Shown: positions 28,113 through 37,882, numbered from the stretch's first letter. The stretch is DNA of 64,000 nucleotides from Bacteroidota bacterium (GCA_016708845.1 JADJFB010000009.1:62001-126000); one strand, 5' to 3'. Program-made: numbers and translations. Notes: a model not told the origin generated them from the sequence alone.

Positions 28113-28583
28113 CTATTTTTTTGCTCCACCTTCAGGCACTAAAACCTGAAACTCAAGAGTGGCGGGAGGCAAGCATTGAACGTCGTTACAAGTCATGAAC
28201 TCTAAAGACGTTTTTATGGTAAAGCTTTTTTGATTTTTTAACTTAATTTTTTGTTTAAATACCGCTTGATTTGAAAACACAAACACCTTGGCTTCAAATG
28301 CTGCTACGTATTCTTCGTGCGCTTGCTCCTCTTCTACTTTTCCAACTAATTCAAAATCTGCACTTGGTGTTACTGTAAAAGATGTAGGAATAGGACCAAC
28401 ATCTGTAGGACGTTGAGAATAAATATGCCATTTTTTATCAATGGTTGCCGTAAAGTGAATTTCGCCTTCAGTTGCATTAGTGGCAACATAAACAGCATTC
28501 CAAGTCACAGGTTTTAAAGGTGGATTTTGAGAAAATCCAACAAAGCTTAATAAAGAGAATAAGATTAAAAAGATACGGTTCAT
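28113..28583 (-). CDS. Stand-alone DsbD N-terminal-domain protein
   Basis: A 156-residue exported protein with a signal peptide (ILFSLLSFVGFSQ). Its whole mature part resembles the N-terminal domain of the neighbouring DsbD: the strand KWHIYSQRPTDVGPIPTSF aligns with PWHIYSLSPVKDGPNPTVF there, and TCNDVQCLPP aligns with CTEEKCIFPP, so the redox cysteine pair is conserved. It probably acts as a soluble periplasmic partner of DsbD or as a disulfide carrier (inference). It is the first gene of the run leading to dsbD, dtd and perhaps the propeller gene; 89 bp separate it from dsbD. Confidence 0.82.
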   Translation of the reverse strand: MNRIFLILFSLLSFVGFSQNPPLKPVTWNAVYVATNATEGEIHFTATIDKKWHIYSQRPTDVGPIPTSFTVTPSADFELVGKVEEEQAHEEYVAAFEAKVFVFSNQAVFKQKIKLKNQKSFTIKTSLEFMTCNDVQCLPPATLEFQVLVPEGGAKK

Positions 28584-28705
28584 AGGTTCTAATTTTTAGT
28601 GAAAATAGGTATTAATAATTAGTTTAAAGGAAGGGATTTCTTAAAAAATGTTAGTAATTCTTAGTTCTTTTGTCTTGAAACAAAAGAACCAAAAATTCAA
28701 GACTT

Positions 28706-28842
28706 ATTAAAATTTAGCTAAAATCTGCATAGTATCAAGCTGATAATTTGAAAGCGCTTCGCGAACAGCCCAAATTATCTTGGCTCATGCCCTCGCTTTT
28801 GATACTACTGGATTTATACGCTAAATTTTAATAGGCCAGTGA
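28706..28842. repeat. 137-bp imperfect palindrome with nested arms
   Basis: Outer 13-bp perfect arms (28706-28718 and 28830-28842), a middle inverted pair around AGTATCAA (28731) and TTGATACT (28799), and an inner pair ATAATTTG (28743-28750) with CAAATTAT (28771-28778). As RNA or cruciform DNA it would form one long interrupted stem capped by a GC-rich loop. It could be a mobile palindrome or a structured transcript. Confidence 0.6.
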
Positions 28843-29183
28843 ACACATTTACAGAGTTATATTTCGCCATCTATATCTACATCAGGAAATTAACTCATTG
28901 TTTTTTACGTGGATTCCGCCTTTTAAATTTAACGATAAAAATAAAAGGGCTTTCAGCTAGGATTTGTGCGCGTTTTGCTGTCTAGCGGTTTTGGGAGTTT
29001 CTAAAATCGGGAGGGAAAGCACTTCGTAATTTTTGAGTTAAATTTAAGAAGCGGTGATTTTTCTTTGTTCCTTTCTTTGCATGGCAGGCAAAGAAAGGAA
29101 GTACTAATTCGATAGCTATCGAAGAACTTTTTGTATCAAGACAAAAAGTTAAATATATACTCTACGTAAGGCATGAAAAGTAT

Positions 29184-29226
29184 TAAAAAAAGAAATCCCA
29201 TTCGCTATCTAGCGAATGGGATTTAA
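29184..29226 (-). terminator. Rho-independent terminator of sppA
   Basis: A perfect 14-bp stem AAATCCCATTCGCT/AGCGAATGGGATTT (29193-29224) with loop ATCT is followed on the minus strand by a T-run (A7 at 29184-29190 on the plus strand). It lies 24 bp beyond the sppA stop. Confidence 0.9.
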
Positions 29227-29249
29227 ATCTTCTGTGTGTCACAAAAAAA

Positions 29250-31025
29250 CTACTCTATAATCATCTCGTAAGGCAATCTTGCTTGAACGCCTTTCATTTG
29301 TAATACATTTTTAATTTGTTTTACATATAAATAGGTCTCACCTAAATTAGATTTCATAGAACGAGTTTCCATTTCTTCTTTGGTGTTTCCTAATAATTCT
29401 TGTAAAGGATCTTTTTGTTTAGGTAATTCTAACAACTTGTAATCACTTACTTTAGCTTGTTTAGCCGCGTAAGCAATCGCATCGTTAATCCCACCTAATT
29501 CATCTACTAAATTTATTTTAATAGCATCTGCTCCGCTCCAAACGCGTCCTTGACCAATACTATCAATGTTATTTTTAGTGGTTTTACGGCCAGTTGCAAC
29601 TTTAGTAATAAACACATCATAAATATGTTCTACACTTTGTTGAATATATTCGTATTCTGCTGGCGTAGCTCCTCTTAAAATAGTTCCTACATCACTGTGT
29701 TTATTTGTGTTTACTGTATCAATGGTGATTCCTAATTTTTCGGATAATGCTTTTTGAGCATTTGGTATCATTCCAAAGACACCAATAGAACCCGTTATAG
29801 TATTTGGTTGAGCAAAAATACGATCAGCTGCACAACTAATATAATAACCACCACTCGCAGCTACATCACCCATCGATACAATAAATGGTTTTGCTTTTTG
29901 AGCTAAAACAGTTTCTCTCCAAATAACATCCGATGCTAAAGCGCTTCCTCCTGGTGAATTAACACGTAATACAATTGCTTTTACATCTTTATCTAAACGA
30001 GCTTCTTTAATAGCTTTGGCAATACGCTCGCTGCCAATTTTTTCATCATCTCCTTCTCCACTCTCAATTTCGCCAACCGCATAAATCACTGCAATTTTAT
30101 TTTTAGATAATTTAGTATTGTTATTTGCCTCCGTATAATCCGTCAATGACGCAAAAGTGATTTTATCCGTTTCAGCAATATGAATATTTTTTTTGATAGC
30201 ACTAAACACTTCATCTTCGTATTTTAACTCATCAACTAATTTATATTTCACCGCGTCTTGTGGACTTCTGATTAATAAATTATTTGCCATATCATTAATA
30301 TCTTTTGAAGACATGCCTCTGCTTTTAGCCATACCATCCACCATGTGATTCCATAAAGAGCCTAAATAGGTTTCTACTTGTGCTCTATTAGCCTCACTCA
30401 TTTTATCTAACATAAAAGGTTCAATAGCACTTTTAAATTTACCATGTCTAAAAATTTGAACTTCAACACCTGTTTTTTCCAACATTTTTTTAAAGAACAT
30501 CATTTGAGAACTTAAACCTTTTATTTCTAATCCACCTTCTGGATTTAAATATAATTTATCAGCTGTAGTAGCTAAGTAGTATGCCTTTTGAGAATACCCC
30601 TCAGAATAAGTGTAAATAAACTTTCCTGATTTTTTAAAATCTAATAAAGCGTTACGCACTTCTTCTAAAGTTGCAAAACCAGCCACTGGATTGCTAACTT
30701 CTAAGTAAATTCCTTTGATATTTTTATCAGTTTTAGCAAATTTTAAACTCTCAATAATATCACCAATACCTACTGTTCCTTTAGGCATAAAAGGACCTAA
30801 ATCAACATCTCCAAAAGGATTTTTAATACTACGCTCTTTAATATCACCATCTAAATTAATTTTTAGCACGGTATTTTCTTTAGCAGTATAGCCTTTATCC
30901 TTTTTCATATTTACAGCATCAGAAAACATACTTGCCACAGATGCAATAACAATTAACGTAATTACAACGCCAGTAATTAAAATCCCTAAACATGAGCCAA
31001 AAAATGCTCCAAAAAATTGTTTCAT
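29250..31025 (-). CDS. sppA: Signal peptide peptidase SppA, 67K type
   Basis: A 591-residue membrane-anchored serine protease that degrades cleaved signal peptides. An N-terminal transmembrane helix (residues 9-33) precedes two homologous S49 domains. The catalytic lysine is expected in RHGKFKSAIEPF of the first domain (about residue 200), and the nucleophile in GDVAASGGYYIS of the second (about residue 388); both motifs are present. The second repeat also has VLRVNSPGGSALASD, and the oxyanion-type GSIGVFGMIPN follows. Length agrees with the long (E. coli-like) form. It appears monocistronic with a strong terminator. Confidence 0.94.
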   Translation of the reverse strand: MKQFFGAFFGSCLGILITGVVITLIVIASVASMFSDAVNMKKDKGYTAKENTVLKINLDGDIKERSIKNPFGDVDLGPFMPKGTVGIGDIIESLKFAKTDKNIKGIYLEVSNPVAGFATLEEVRNALLDFKKSGKFIYTYSEGYSQKAYYLATTADKLYLNPEGGLEIKGLSSQMMFFKKMLEKTGVEVQIFRHGKFKSAIEPFMLDKMSEANRAQVETYLGSLWNHMVDGMAKSRGMSSKDINDMANNLLIRSPQDAVKYKLVDELKYEDEVFSAIKKNIHIAETDKITFASLTDYTEANNNTKLSKNKIAVIYAVGEIESGEGDDEKIGSERIAKAIKEARLDKDVKAIVLRVNSPGGSALASDVIWRETVLAQKAKPFIVSMGDVAASGGYYISCAADRIFAQPNTITGSIGVFGMIPNAQKALSEKLGITIDTVNTNKHSDVGTILRGATPAEYEYIQQSVEHIYDVFITKVATGRKTTKNNIDSIGQGRVWSGADAIKINLVDELGGINDAIAYAAKQAKVSDYKLLELPKQKDPLQELLGNTKEEMETRSMKSNLGETYLYVKQIKNVLQMKGVQARLPYEMIIE

Positions 31026-31122
31026 ACTATATAAATTAAGTTTATTAAGTTGTAGAATTGATATATTTTCACAACTATGGCTCTAAATTAGGTTACTTTC
31101 TGTTATTTTTACCAATAATTAT

Positions 31123-31620
31123 ATGAACGTTACGTATTTATGTTTAGGCGGTAATATTGGTGATAGAGAAAAAGCTATTTACCTTGCTTTGTCAGAAATA
31201 AGCCAATTAGTTGGGAAAATTACTTCTAAATCAAAAATATATGAAACTGAAGCCTGGGGCGTTGAAAACCAGCAAGCATACCTCAACCAATGTATAGAAG
31301 TAAAAACCCATTTAAGTGCGAATGAGTTAATAACTGCTTTACTATCGATTGAACAGCATTTGGGCCGTATAAGATCTTTAAATGAAGTGTACGAGCCAAG
31401 AACTATTGATATTGATATTTTATTCTATAATCAAGAGGTGATAGATAATGAGCTGTTAACAGTTCCTCATCCTCGATTACATTTAAGGAAATTTATTTTA
31501 ATCCCATTAAATGAAATTTGTTCCAACTATTTGCATCCTTTATTAAATAAAACTATCTTTAATTTGTTAAGCCACTGCGAAGACGAATCGGAAGTTAAAT
31601 TATTTAAATCAGAGCGTTAA
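31123..31620 (+). CDS. folK: 2-amino-4-hydroxy-6-hydroxymethyldihydropteridine pyrophosphokinase
   Basis: A 165-residue HPPK enzyme of folate synthesis that transfers pyrophosphate from ATP to the pterin. It shows LCLGGNIGDREKAI at the start, the substrate loop KIYETEAWGVENQQAYLNQ, and the signature EPRTIDIDILFYNQEVI (about residues 103-119). The HPRLHLRKFILIPL segment carries further conserved His and Arg. Full family length. It is followed after a single base by the deoxynucleoside kinase gene, a pairing common in Bacteroidota. Confidence 0.94.
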   Translation: MNVTYLCLGGNIGDREKAIYLALSEISQLVGKITSKSKIYETEAWGVENQQAYLNQCIEVKTHLSANELITALLSIEQHLGRIRSLNEVYEPRTIDIDILFYNQEVIDNELLTVPHPRLHLRKFILIPLNEICSNYLHPLLNKTIFNLLSHCEDESEVKLFKSER

Positions 31621-31621
31621 T

Positions 31622-32224
31622 ATGTTCATTTGTATAGAAGGTAATATTGGTTCAGGAAAAAGTACACTTGCCGAAGCCCTAGCAAAAAAATTAAAAGCAA
31701 CTTATTTACCCGAACAGTTTGAAGATAACACGTTATTGCCTTTATTTTACAACGACAACAAAACCTTTGCTTTTCCTACAGAATATTCTTTTTTAATTGA
31801 CAGACAAAAACAATTAACTAATTATTTTAATTCTATAAAAAAAGGAACGATTACTGTTAGCGATTTTCATTTCGATAAATGCTTGTGTTTTGCAAACGCC
31901 AATTTATCCTCTAAAGATTTTTCATTTTTCAAAAAGCACTTTAAGCCTTTAAAGAAAACCATACCAACACCGCAATTAGTAGTGTATTTAGATACAACGA
32001 CTGAATTACTCACAAAAAATATTCAAAAGCGAGGCAGACTAATAGAAAAGAACTTGAAGAAAAGTTATTTAGAGAAACTGAAAAAATCATTAGATAGGTA
32101 TTACAAGCTTGATGGCAAAATAAACACAGTAGTTCTAATTTTAACCATAAAAGAGTATAATGCCTCAGTTTTAGAAAATTGTTGCAAAGAAATTATTGAA
32201 ATCATAGAGAAAACAAAAAAATAA
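31622..32224 (+). CDS. Deoxynucleoside kinase
   Basis: A 200-residue kinase of the dCK/dGK family that phosphorylates deoxynucleosides in salvage. The P-loop is EGNIGSGKSTLAEAL at residues 5-19; VSDFHFDKCLCF matches the D(R/H)xxDK-like substrate motif; and VVYLDTTTELLTKNIQKRGR provides the LID arginines. It was chosen from the ATG one base after the folK stop. Base preference among dA, dG and dC cannot be told by reading. The OmpA-family gene starts 13 bp later. Confidence 0.9.
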   Translation: MFICIEGNIGSGKSTLAEALAKKLKATYLPEQFEDNTLLPLFYNDNKTFAFPTEYSFLIDRQKQLTNYFNSIKKGTITVSDFHFDKCLCFANANLSSKDFSFFKKHFKPLKKTIPTPQLVVYLDTTTELLTKNIQKRGRLIEKNLKKSYLEKLKKSLDRYYKLDGKINTVVLILTIKEYNASVLENCCKEIIEIIEKTKK

Positions 32225-32237
32225 TATATATTTATAT

Positions 32238-34194
32238 ATGCTTATTCAGAGAACTTTATTTTTATTACGCTTTTATTATGCAGCTTTTTAGCAAAAGCAC
32301 AATATGATGGCGACCTACAATTTATTGGCAGAAACTTTATAAATAATAAACCTCTTACAAATACCAAAATTAAGGTTGTTAGTAATGGCAAAACCATTTC
32401 GGAGTTTGACACAAAAAAAGGTAACGATTTTAGAACCAAACTAGATTTCGGAAATGTGTATGATGTTTATTTTATAAATGAACAATGCCAAACCATGTTT
32501 ATTAGAGTTTATGCGGATGGTGTTCCAGAAGATAAACGTTACATAAAAATGACTTATGCTTTAGATATTCCTTTTTTCGCAAAAGACCCTAACCTAATTG
32601 ATACTGTTCAGTTTAATAAACCATTTCACCAAATTATGTTTAATGGTAAATCAAAGTTTGTTGATGATACGGTTTACATGAATAAATTCATTAAGAACAT
32701 TTATGCGAAAAAACCTGTTGTTAAAAAAGACACGACTGCGCCTATTTTAACGACTGAAAAGATAAAAGAATATTTACAACTAGCTGGTAAGTTAAGTTTA
32801 GATAACGACAAAAACACACCACTAAAAAATAAAACGGTAAAGTTATTAAATAAAAAAGGAGAGGTTATCTCTACCTCACAGACGACAAACCACGGAGCCT
32901 TTGTGTTTCAGCATGTAGATGCTGAACAAGCCGATGGTGTAACAGTTGCTTTGAGTAGCGCCGATAATCCAAATAATGACAAAGTTAAACTACAAAGTAC
33001 CGAAGGCGAAAAAATAGATGTTGCAAGTGCAAACGCCGATCAAACATATACGTTTAAATATAAAACAGAAAATGATTTAGTTAAGAAATTAACCGACAAC
33101 AATTTCGGTTTCAATATTGCAGGTAAATTAATCGCCATTAATGGGGCTGATAAAATTGTAGCATCAGACAAAACAGTTTACTTACTAAATGAAAAAAACA
33201 CGGTGATAGCTAAAACAAAAACCAATGTTTTAGGAACCTTTTTATTCCCAAATATTTCACCAGATCGCGAATATGGCATTGCCTATGATAGTGCGGATGC
33301 GATTCCAAATTATGTGATGAGTTTATTTACGGTTAAAGATAAATTTGTAAAACGATTAGATTCCTTATCCAAAAACAAGTTTGTTTATAAATTCATTTCA
33401 ATTACTGGCAGTTCTTTTAACGACTTTGTAATGGATGATTCTGAATTAAAAATGAATATCAATGGCCGTTTATATGGTAATAACAAAAACAATCCATTAG
33501 CTGACATGAAAGTGCTATTACTAAACGAAAAGTATCAAACCATTGATTCAGCAACAACAACAAAAGACGGAGATTTTTCCTTCAAGCATCTACCCTATAC
33601 TAAGCAATTACTCATTAATGCCGCCAACGAAAAAGTATTTTAGAATCGTTTGACAATATTTTAGTTTTTGATAATGCGGATAATTTAATTAAAATTGTTT
33701 CACAAGTAAAAGGACAAAAATTTAATTACAGACCTTTAGAAACAGAGCAATACAGATTTACTGAAGTTTATGTTGATGATCCATGGTTATCTATTATTGA
33801 AAAAGAAAATGCTGATAAAAACAAGGCAGGTGATCAAGCCACTATTATAGAAAATATTTTATTTGAGTTTAATAAGGCTGATTTACTTGAGCAATCTAAA
33901 CAAACTTTGGATAAAGTTATTTTAGCCATGAAGAGTAACCAAAAATTTAATATTGAATTAAGCGCTCATAGCGATAGTAAAGGTAGTGATGCTTATAATT
34001 TAAAATTAAGTCAGCAACGTGCCGAATCATCAAAAAAATACATCATTAGCAAAGGTATTAATGCGGATAGAATTGTAGCTAAAGGCTATGGTGAGTCTAA
34101 ATTATTAAACAATTGCGGTAATGATGTAAAATGTAGTGATGATGAACATGCTGTTAACCGTCGTTTAGAATTTAAATTGAACTTTACAAAATAA
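32238..34194 (+). CDS. OmpA-family outer-membrane protein with repeated beta domains (frameshifted twice)
   Basis: An exported protein of about 653 residues. The ATG at 32238 opens a signal peptide only if one T is restored in the T5 run at 32259-32263 (MLIQRTLFFITLLLCSFLAKAQ). The frame then continues uninterrupted to 33643. One T missing in 33638-33641 links EKVF to LESFDNILVFDNADNLIK and on to the end. Three beta-sandwich-like repeats with phrases such as KTVKLLNKKGEVISTSQTTNHGAF (start shown) and VLLLNEKYQTIDSATTTKDG lie at about residues 175-470. The C-terminal OmpA/MotB domain (IENILFEFNKADLLEQSK, then SAHSDSKGSDAYNLKLSQQR) binds peptidoglycan. The RNA pseudouridine synthase gene follows after one base. 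Confidence 0.85.
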
Positions 34195-34195
34195 C

Positions 34196-34903
34196 ATGTT
34201 CCCTGCATCCGAAGTTATTGAGGCTACTCAGATTATTTATGAAGATAATCACTTGATTATTATTAATAAAAAAGCTTCTGAAATTGTACAAGGAGATAAA
34301 ACAGGCGACATGCCTTTATCCGAAAAAGTAAAAAACTTTATCAAACAACGAGATAATAAACCAGGCAATGTATTTTGTGGTGTCTGTCATCGTTTAGATA
34401 GACCTGTTTCTGGGATTGTTATTTTCGCAAAAACGAGTAAAGCTTTATCTCGCATGAATGAATTATTTAGAGATAAAACCATTCAAAAAACGTATTGGGC
34501 TGTAGTGAAAAATAAACCACCTCATATTACTCAACGTTTAACCCATTATTTAATTAAAAACGAGAAAACCAACACCTCTAAAGCTTTTGCTACTGAACGT
34601 CCCGGAGCTTTAAAGGCTGAGTTATCATACACACTTATTGCCTCTATCTCAAATTACCATTTACTAGAAATAAATTTATATACGGGTCGTCATCATCAAA
34701 TCCGAGCTCAGTTATCTGCTATTGGCTGCCCCATTAAAGGCGATTTAAAATATGGATTTGATAGGTCCAACCAAACACCTTTTATTCATTTACATTCTTA
34801 TAAAACAGAATTTATTCATCCTATTAAACAAGAACCAATATCTGTAACTTGTAAACCAAGAACGGATGACACGGTTTGGAATGAATTAACTAAATTGGTA
34901 TAA
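34196..34903 (+). CDS. RluA-family RNA pseudouridine synthase
   Basis: A 235-residue enzyme that isomerises uridine to pseudouridine in rRNA or tRNA. The catalytic Asp lies in CHRLDRPVSGIVIFAKT (about residues 65-80). The family elements IIYEDNHLIIINKKAS at the start, KTYWAVVKNKP, and the LYTGRHHQIRAQLSAIGCPI block near the end are all present. There is no S4 domain, so it is the short form typical of RluA/RluC-like Bacteroidota proteins. Target site not assignable. Confidence 0.92.
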   Translation: MFPASEVIEATQIIYEDNHLIIINKKASEIVQGDKTGDMPLSEKVKNFIKQRDNKPGNVFCGVCHRLDRPVSGIVIFAKTSKALSRMNELFRDKTIQKTYWAVVKNKPPHITQRLTHYLIKNEKTNTSKAFATERPGALKAELSYTLIASISNYHLLEINLYTGRHHQIRAQLSAIGCPIKGDLKYGFDRSNQTPFIHLHSYKTEFIHPIKQEPISVTCKPRTDDTVWNELTKLV

Positions 34904-34908
34904 AAAAA

Positions 34909-35175
34909 ATGAAAGCTATAATTATCGCATTATTTTTAGGACTAGCTACATTCTCATGCAAAACTAATAAACAGAACACTGCCACCTCAACAATGGATAA
35001 TGGATTGATTAAAGATTGTCCGGAAGAGTTAATTAGTAATCAAATGCCTACGCTTGATAAATCAAAAAGAAATTCCAAATACTACATTTATAAAGGCGAG
35101 CGCAAAGAAATAAATGAATTTGATTCTGTTTGGGTTAATAAAAACTGCAAGGTAAAAGTAACAGTTGTTCAGTAA
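34909..35175 (+). CDS. Small hypothetical lipoprotein
   Basis: An 88-residue protein with a lipoprotein signal peptide (IIALFLGLATFSCKTNK; Cys at residue 17). The mature part is hydrophilic, with one further Cys pair (CPEEL near residue 39 and NKNCKVKV near 80) that might form a disulfide. No family recognised. It starts 5 bp after the pseudouridine synthase gene, so it is probably the last gene of the folK-to-here run. Confidence 0.65.
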   Translation: MKAIIIALFLGLATFSCKTNKQNTATSTMDNGLIKDCPEELISNQMPTLDKSKRNSKYYIYKGERKEINEFDSVWVNKNCKVKVTVVQ

Positions 35176-35181
35176 TTGGTC

Positions 35182-35808
35182 TTAAAACTTTGCTTGGAAA
35201 CCAAATCCAAAGTTTACACCACCTCCAGTTAAATCTAAAATATCATTCTCATTAAATTGTGTATTCTGAAAATCCATGTTTTTATAACTATAGTGTACAT
35301 AAGCCAAATTAATAAACATACCGATATGATCTCCAAAATAAAAGCGAGGTTGCAAATGTAAATCGAACACTAAGCCGCCACCTTTTGCACCAGATATATA
35401 TTGATCACGTGCATCCCAATGCATAGTAGAATATCCAACATTAAATCCAGCTAACATATCTACACGCTTTGATCTAACAAAATGCGCATTTACTAATAAA
35501 GTTGCATCTAGGGCCTTAAACGAGGGTTTAGAATTTGTAGCAGTATCTTTTTCCGTAAAATAATCACATAATTGAACTTTTGCGCCAATACCTAGCCAGT
35601 TTAAAACACCGCGTTCGTAATGTAAGCTCAACATTTTATTTAGCGCTGGGTTTGATTCGGATGTTGGACTCGTTGCAATTTTAGACGTATAATTATAATA
35701 CCCTAAATCTAAACCAAAGGCAACCACATTCGCACTTTTTTCAAAGCTCTTTTGTGCATTTACCTGTAATGAAATTATAAGAACTACTATAGCTGCAATT
35801 TTTTTCAT
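35182..35808 (-). CDS. Outer-membrane beta-barrel protein
   Basis: A 208-residue protein with a signal peptide (AAIVVLIISLQVNAQ) and alternating amphipathic strands such as MLAGFNVGYSTMHWDA, LHLQPRFYFGDHIGMFINLAYVHYS and a final GGGVNFGFGFQAKF strand. This is the layout of the small Bacteroidota porin-like/OmpW-like barrels. No function can be named. It lies 25 bp after the OmpA/PD40 gene on the same strand, so the two may be co-expressed. Confidence 0.75.
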   Translation of the reverse strand: MKKIAAIVVLIISLQVNAQKSFEKSANVVAFGLDLGYYNYTSKIATSPTSESNPALNKMLSLHYERGVLNWLGIGAKVQLCDYFTEKDTATNSKPSFKALDATLLVNAHFVRSKRVDMLAGFNVGYSTMHWDARDQYISGAKGGGLVFDLHLQPRFYFGDHIGMFINLAYVHYSYKNMDFQNTQFNENDILDLTGGGVNFGFGFQAKF

Positions 35809-35833
35809 AATTTTTATTTTAATATAAAGATAA

Positions 35834-37882
35834 CTATTTTCCTGTAATTAAAAATTCAGTTCGTCTATTCTTAGCTCTTCCTTCTTCCGAGGTATTTTCG
35901 GCAATTGGTTTATTTGGTCCAAAACCCTTAGCCGTAATACGCTTTCCATCTACTCCTTTTTCTTCTAAATAAGCTTTAACCGTATAAGCACGATTGGCAG
36001 ATAAAGCCTCGTTAGCTTTGGCAGCTCCCACATTATCTGTGTGTCCTTGAATTTCAATAGTAATACTCGGATTCTCTGTTAAATATTCTGCAAACGATTC
36101 TAAAACAACAAACGATTCTTTTTTCAAATCAGCTGAGTTAGTATTGTAATATAAATTATTTAATACAAATGAACTGCCGGCAGCTGCTTCATTTATTTCT
36201 ATTTTAACGGGAGTTGGTTGTTTTTCAAAAGTAGCTTCTTTAATGCTCACCACTTTTGACGAAAACGCATAATCATCTTTTTTAACCGTAATTAAAACAT
36301 CATCTTTCTTTTTTAAATTTATAGCAACCATTGCCGTTCCTTTAACAGAATCAACAACTGCCAATGTTTTTTCTTTAGTCACCGTGTTTGTAACTTCAAC
36401 TGTTGCCCCTTCAATTTTATTTCCAGATTTATCTTTCATTTCAATATTCATGAAAGTAGTCTCCTGCGGACGGGCTTCTTTATACAAATCAAACGAATAT
36501 AAATCATACTTCCCTACTCCTTTGCCTTGCATTTTACCTTCATTATATGAAAAGAAATAACCCGTTTTACTATCAGTACTCACTAAAAAACCTACATCAT
36601 CTGCTTCCGTATTAATAGGATAACCAATGTTTTCAGCTTCTAACCACTCGCTTTTATCATTTTTACGAATAAAGAAAATATCCATTCCTCCAAATCCAAA
36701 ATGACCACCATCTCCTTGACGGTTGGGTCCACTACTAAAATATAAGGTTTCGCTATCCGAGTGTATGAATGGTGTTTTTTCATCGCCTCTTGTATTAATT
36801 TTAGGTCCTGCATTTTGTGGTACTCCCCACACTCCCGTCTTAGGATCTTTTTTTGTTACATAAATATCGATACCTCCGTAACCACCTGGCCTATCGCTTG
36901 CAAAGTATAAAGAATTACCATCCGCACTTAAGGTTGGTTGAGAATCCCAATACACAGGGTGGTTAACGTTAGCGCTTATTTTGCTGATATCACTCCAATA
37001 ATCATCGCCCTCATTCTTACTCATATAAATATCACAATTAGGCTGATTACCGCCTTCAAAACGACTCATGGCAAAATACAATACTTTGTTGTCGATTGAT
37101 ATTGTACATCCTCCTTGGTTATCATCGGTTGTATTAAATGGAGGCGACATTTGTAAGCCTGCATTAAACAGTCCTGTTTTATCGCGAGCGGCAACCATAA
37201 ACACTTCTTTTTCTCCATCTAGTGCTTTTACCGTATTCATTGATTTTAAGGGGACTTTACGAGTAAAGAAACACATTTTATCATCAGGAGAGATATATGC
37301 CAAGTATTCGTCAGCTTTAGTGGAAATTCCTGTAACAACTTTCGGATCGAATGGAACAATTTTCTTTTTAAGTTCAGTTTCTTTTTTCGCAAACTTCACC
37401 ATCTCTTTTGAGTTATACATTTGAGTTTCGTATTCTTTACTAAACTTCAATCCATCCTCATCTCTAAACTTAATAAACTGCTGTAAGTACTTTACAGCTG
37501 AATCATTTTTAGCTTCTTCATAATAACTAAATCCAATATAGTAATAAGGTTCTGAATGAATTTGCGGACAAATAGCGATGGCCTTTTTTAAATATGGAAC
37601 AGCTGGCGCATAAGGTTTATTTTCTAATCGACAATGAACAATAATTTCTCTTGCCATAAATAAATTAGCCTCTGCAAAATCTGGTTCTTCTGCTAAACAT
37701 TCTCTAATAAATGCTAAACGCTCAGGCTTTTTGTATTTCTTTTTATCTGTCGCTTTTTCATAAAGCTTTAAGGCCTTTTTGTTATCAATTTCCACACAAA
37801 ATTTAGAAGAACCTTCCTCCTCATCTTGAGCAAAGAATGAAATAGAATAAATTAAAAAAAAGGATAGTATAAGTTTGTTCAT
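35834..37882 (-). CDS. OmpA-family protein with TPR and PD40 repeats
   Basis: A 682-residue envelope protein. A signal peptide (residues 1-18) precedes a helical TPR-like region (about 25-165, with AEANLFMAREIIV and PYYYIGFSYYEEAKNDSAVKYL). A WD40-like PD40 beta-propeller follows (about 190-450), with repeats such as DSQPTLSADGNSLYFASDRPGG. A carboxypeptidase-regulatory-like beta-sandwich lies at about 465-560, and the OmpA/MotB domain fills the last 110 residues (VLNNLYYNTNSADLKKES, IEIQGHTDNVGAAKANEALS, AENTSEEGRAKNRRTEFLI). The same architecture is seen in PorE-type T9SS proteins and other Bacteroidota envelope proteins that bind peptidoglycan; a T9SS link is possible but not shown. Confidence 0.87.
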   Translation of the reverse strand: MNKLILSFFLIYSISFFAQDEEEGSSKFCVEIDNKKALKLYEKATDKKKYKKPERLAFIRECLAEEPDFAEANLFMAREIIVHCRLENKPYAPAVPYLKKAIAICPQIHSEPYYYIGFSYYEEAKNDSAVKYLQQFIKFRDEDGLKFSKEYETQMYNSKEMVKFAKKETELKKKIVPFDPKVVTGISTKADEYLAYISPDDKMCFFTRKVPLKSMNTVKALDGEKEVFMVAARDKTGLFNAGLQMSPPFNTTDDNQGGCTISIDNKVLYFAMSRFEGGNQPNCDIYMSKNEGDDYWSDISKISANVNHPVYWDSQPTLSADGNSLYFASDRPGGYGGIDIYVTKKDPKTGVWGVPQNAGPKINTRGDEKTPFIHSDSETLYFSSGPNRQGDGGHFGFGGMDIFFIRKNDKSEWLEAENIGYPINTEADDVGFLVSTDSKTGYFFSYNEGKMQGKGVGKYDLYSFDLYKEARPQETTFMNIEMKDKSGNKIEGATVEVTNTVTKEKTLAVVDSVKGTAMVAINLKKKDDVLITVKKDDYAFSSKVVSIKEATFEKQPTPVKIEINEAAAGSSFVLNNLYYNTNSADLKKESFVVLESFAEYLTENPSITIEIQGHTDNVGAAKANEALSANRAYTVKAYLEEKGVDGKRITAKGFGPNKPIAENTSEEGRAKNRRTEFLITGK

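Larger units (their letters stand above)
28584..29249. other. Hairpin-rich intergenic region
   Basis: No gene was found in these 666 bp. It holds, in order: a 9-bp hairpin GTTCTTTTG/CAAAAGAAC (28664-28689); a large imperfect palindrome 28706-28842 with outer arms ATTAAAATTTAGC/GCTAAATTTTAAT, a middle pair AGTATCAA/TTGATACT and an inner pair ATAATTTG/CAAATTAT around AAGCGCTTCGCG; an 11-bp hairpin CCTTTCTTTGC/GCAAAGAAAGG (29070-29098); a 16-bp palindrome TTCGATAGCTATCGAA (29108-29123); a 10-bp hairpin AACTTTTTGT/ACAAAAAGTT (29125-29150); and the sppA terminator. Similar blocks are widespread between Bacteroidota genes. Confidence 0.7.

Noticed and set aside
28584..29249. tRNA or known riboswitch in the hairpin-rich gap
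   Set aside because: The stems do not form a cloverleaf and no conserved riboswitch core was recognised.
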